Shown: positions 62,726 through 64,000 of the stretch, piece by piece | Position numbering within the stretch: position 1 is the first letter of the stretch | Layout: each line of letters starts with the position of its first letter | DNA from: Prevotellaceae bacterium | GTDB taxonomy: Bacteria; Bacteroidota; Bacteroidia; Bacteroidales; Bacteroidaceae | DNA: 64,000 nt | Reading direction: 5' to 3' | NCBI GenBank assembly: GCA_003150315.1 | Contig: QAML01000103.1 | Span: forward strand, 27,718 to 91,717 | Notes under the pieces: generated by a model | Seen by the model: only the letters and a program-made list of their open reading frames with translations | What the model was told of the DNA's origin: nothing | Databases searched by the model: none | Made by a program: the position numbers and the translations under genes

Positions 62726-63781
62726 ATGAACAGCAACAACCATTTGGTTATAATGGCAGGAGGGATAGGCAGCCGTTTTTGGCCTATGAGCAGTGAGGAG
62801 AAACCCAAGCAGTTTCTTGATGTTTTAGGCACTGGGCGTTCGCTAATTCAGATGACTTATGACCGATTCAAGGGAATTTGTCCTGATGAAAATACATGGG
62901 TTGTAACATCGGTGAATTATTTTGATCAGGTGCACGAACAACTTCCGGAAATACCAGTTGAAAATATTTTGCTTGAACCGTGCCGTCGCAACACTGCACC
63001 GTGTATCGCGTATGTCAGTTGGAAAATCAAGAAATGCAACCCTCGTGCCAATATTGTCATTACTCCGAGCGACCATGTGGTTAAGGATGTGAAACTGTTT
63101 TCACAGGCTGTGAGCGAATGTATGGAGTTTACGGCCGAAACAGATTCTATTGTTACATTAGGAATCCGTCCCACGGCTCCCGAAACGGGTTATGGTTACA
63201 TTGAGGCTGATTTGAGTTATGCCTCTTCGTGTTCGCAAAGCATTTTCAGAGTTGACTCGTTCAAAGAAAAACCATCGCTCGATTTGGCAAAGCAATATGT
63301 CGAGAAAAATAATTATTTCTGGAACGCGGGCATCTTTATTTGGAGCGTACAGACCATAGTTAATGCGTTTCGTGTGTATCAGCCGGGCATGGCAAAACTG
63401 TTTGAAGAGATGACTCCGCAATTCGGAACTCCAGAGGAGAAAGACAAGATTGCCGAAGTATATGATCAGATAGAATCAATCAGTGTGGATTATGCCATTA
63501 TGGAGAAAGCTGAGGAAATTTTCGTTTATCAGGCTTCTTTTGATTGGAGTGATGTGGGAACGTGGGGAGCTCTTAAGAATCAGATTGAAAACGATGTGCA
63601 TGGAAATGCCGTAGTGGGAGACGTTGACCTGTACGAAACCAACAACTGTATTATACATTGCTCGCAAAACAAGAAAGTCGTTGTTCAGGGACTTGATGGG
63701 TATATCGTAGCCGAGAAAGACGGAAAACTTATGATATGTAAATTGTCAGAAGAGCAGCGCATAAAATTATTTCATAAGTAA
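62726..63781 (+). CDS. manC: Mannose-1-phosphate guanylyltransferase
   Basis: A 351-residue GDP-mannose pyrophosphorylase. The nucleotide-binding motif VIMAGGIGSRFWPMSSEEKPKQF lies at about residues 8-30. The conserved PSDHVV, SFKEKPSLD and NAGIFIWS motifs mark the active site, and FDWSDVGTWGAL the C-terminal catalytic segment. It lacks the C-terminal isomerase domain of bifunctional AlgA/ManC enzymes. It makes GDP-mannose for capsule, LPS or glycoprotein glycans. Confidence 0.93.
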   Translation: MNSNNHLVIMAGGIGSRFWPMSSEEKPKQFLDVLGTGRSLIQMTYDRFKGICPDENTWVVTSVNYFDQVHEQLPEIPVENILLEPCRRNTAPCIAYVSWKIKKCNPRANIVITPSDHVVKDVKLFSQAVSECMEFTAETDSIVTLGIRPTAPETGYGYIEADLSYASSCSQSIFRVDSFKEKPSLDLAKQYVEKNNYFWNAGIFIWSVQTIVNAFRVYQPGMAKLFEEMTPQFGTPEEKDKIAEVYDQIESISVDYAIMEKAEEIFVYQASFDWSDVGTWGALKNQIENDVHGNAVVGDVDLYETNNCIIHCSQNKKVVVQGLDGYIVAEKDGKLMICKLSEEQRIKLFHK

Positions 63782-63932
63782 GTGTGATTCCTGTTTGAGG
63801 TTTCGAACAAAACATATAATATCCACGGCGTGGGAAGGTTCGTATGACGGCTTTTCCACGCCTTTGTTTTCCTGCAATTTGCCGTAGAAAAAGCAATTTT
63901 TCAAGTTCTTGTTTTTCAGGTATTTGGAAACG

Positions 63933-64000
63933 TCAAAAATACAAGCCATATATTTTGAAATACAAGGCACTTATTTTAAAATAAGTGCCTTGTATTTTTT
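63933..64000. repeat. Modular palindromic element, copy 11 (cut by window end)
   Basis: Lies after manC. The unit ACAAGCCATATATTTT is followed by a perfect 32-base palindrome at 63962-63993, identical to copies 4, 5 and 6, and a T-run at the window edge. The gap 63782-63932 contains nothing else I can support. Confidence 0.9.

Noticed and set aside
4297..64000. Reading the repeats as a CRISPR array
   Set aside because: Copies are about 6 kb apart with genes between them, contain variable internal units, have no regular spacers, and no cas gene is present.

Overview
This is a chromosomal segment of a Bacteroidota bacterium, most likely order Bacteroidales (Prevotellaceae-like; genus not resolved). 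The evidence is as follows. Start codons lack Shine-Dalgarno sequences. Several promoters match the Bacteroidetes pattern TAnnTTTG with TTTG/TTG about 18-20 bases upstream. The order dnaN / DnaQ-like exonuclease / coaBC / DUF4835 / recN is typical of the group, as are the families present (DUF4922, DUF6057, DUF4421, DUF1573, peptidase M64, imelysin, Bacteroidetes-type LptD, TrpB2). No rRNA, tRNA, CRISPR array, prophage or transposase gene was found. About 58 protein genes are supported, nearly all intact; the first is cut by the window edge.

Layout. 1-4.2 kb: glycosyltransferase, DUF4922, SpoIID-like and AmpG-like genes in a tightly overlapping operon. 4.5-5.9 kb: TrpB2 (minus). 6.1-10.3 kb: ABC ATPase/permease, a kinase fused to a RapZ C-terminal domain, and a MurU-like nucleotidyltransferase. 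With AmpG these form a probable cell-wall sugar salvage locus. 10.8-18.3 kb: dnaN-exonuclease-coaBC-DUF4835-recN-TPR. 18.3-21.0 kb (minus): lrgB-lrgA, a cytidylate-kinase-like gene and a sugar kinase. 21.5-24.4 kb: rpmA-rplU (minus), divergent from htpG. 24.8-30.5 kb: lipocalin-like lipoprotein, HD-domain protein, lptD, a LamG-like protein and a lipoprotein. 30.8-35.3 kb: DUF6057, a TolB-like CxxCH lipoprotein and an M64 peptidase. 35.4-41.1 kb: a regulator with an RIC/hemerythrin-type domain and a LuxR helix-turn-helix, divergent from an outer-membrane barrel, imelysin and di-heme oxidoreductase operon (probable iron acquisition). 41.4-45.4 kb (minus): sdaA, a MUG-like glycosylase, DUF4421 and a Gfo/Idh/MocA dehydrogenase. 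45.6-48.5 kb: five small AT-rich genes of unknown function, the only clearly accessory-looking block. 48.9-57.5 kb: membrane protein, Trp/Tyr/Gly-rich secreted protein, FadL-like barrel, pgk, NMT1-like lipoprotein and TPR protein. 57.7-61.3 kb (minus): SGNH-like protein, MBOAT acyltransferase, mini-HExxH protein and nagB. 61.6-63.8 kb: small barrel, DUF1573 protein and mannose-1-phosphate guanylyltransferase.

The most striking structure is non-coding. Eleven intergenic copies of a modular palindromic element occur about every 6 kb (4.3, 10.4, 21.2, 24.5, 30.7, 35.3, 41.2, 48.5, 52.7, 57.6 and 63.9 kb). Units of the form AYAAGGCAnnTATTTT and their reverse complements are nested into arms of about 20-45 bases. 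Arm bases change in compensating pairs between copies. Every copy lies just after the 3' end of a gene (tandem or convergent gaps; the gene beyond copy 11 is outside the window). None lies in any of the six divergent gaps. This looks like a high-copy terminator-like or REP-like family.
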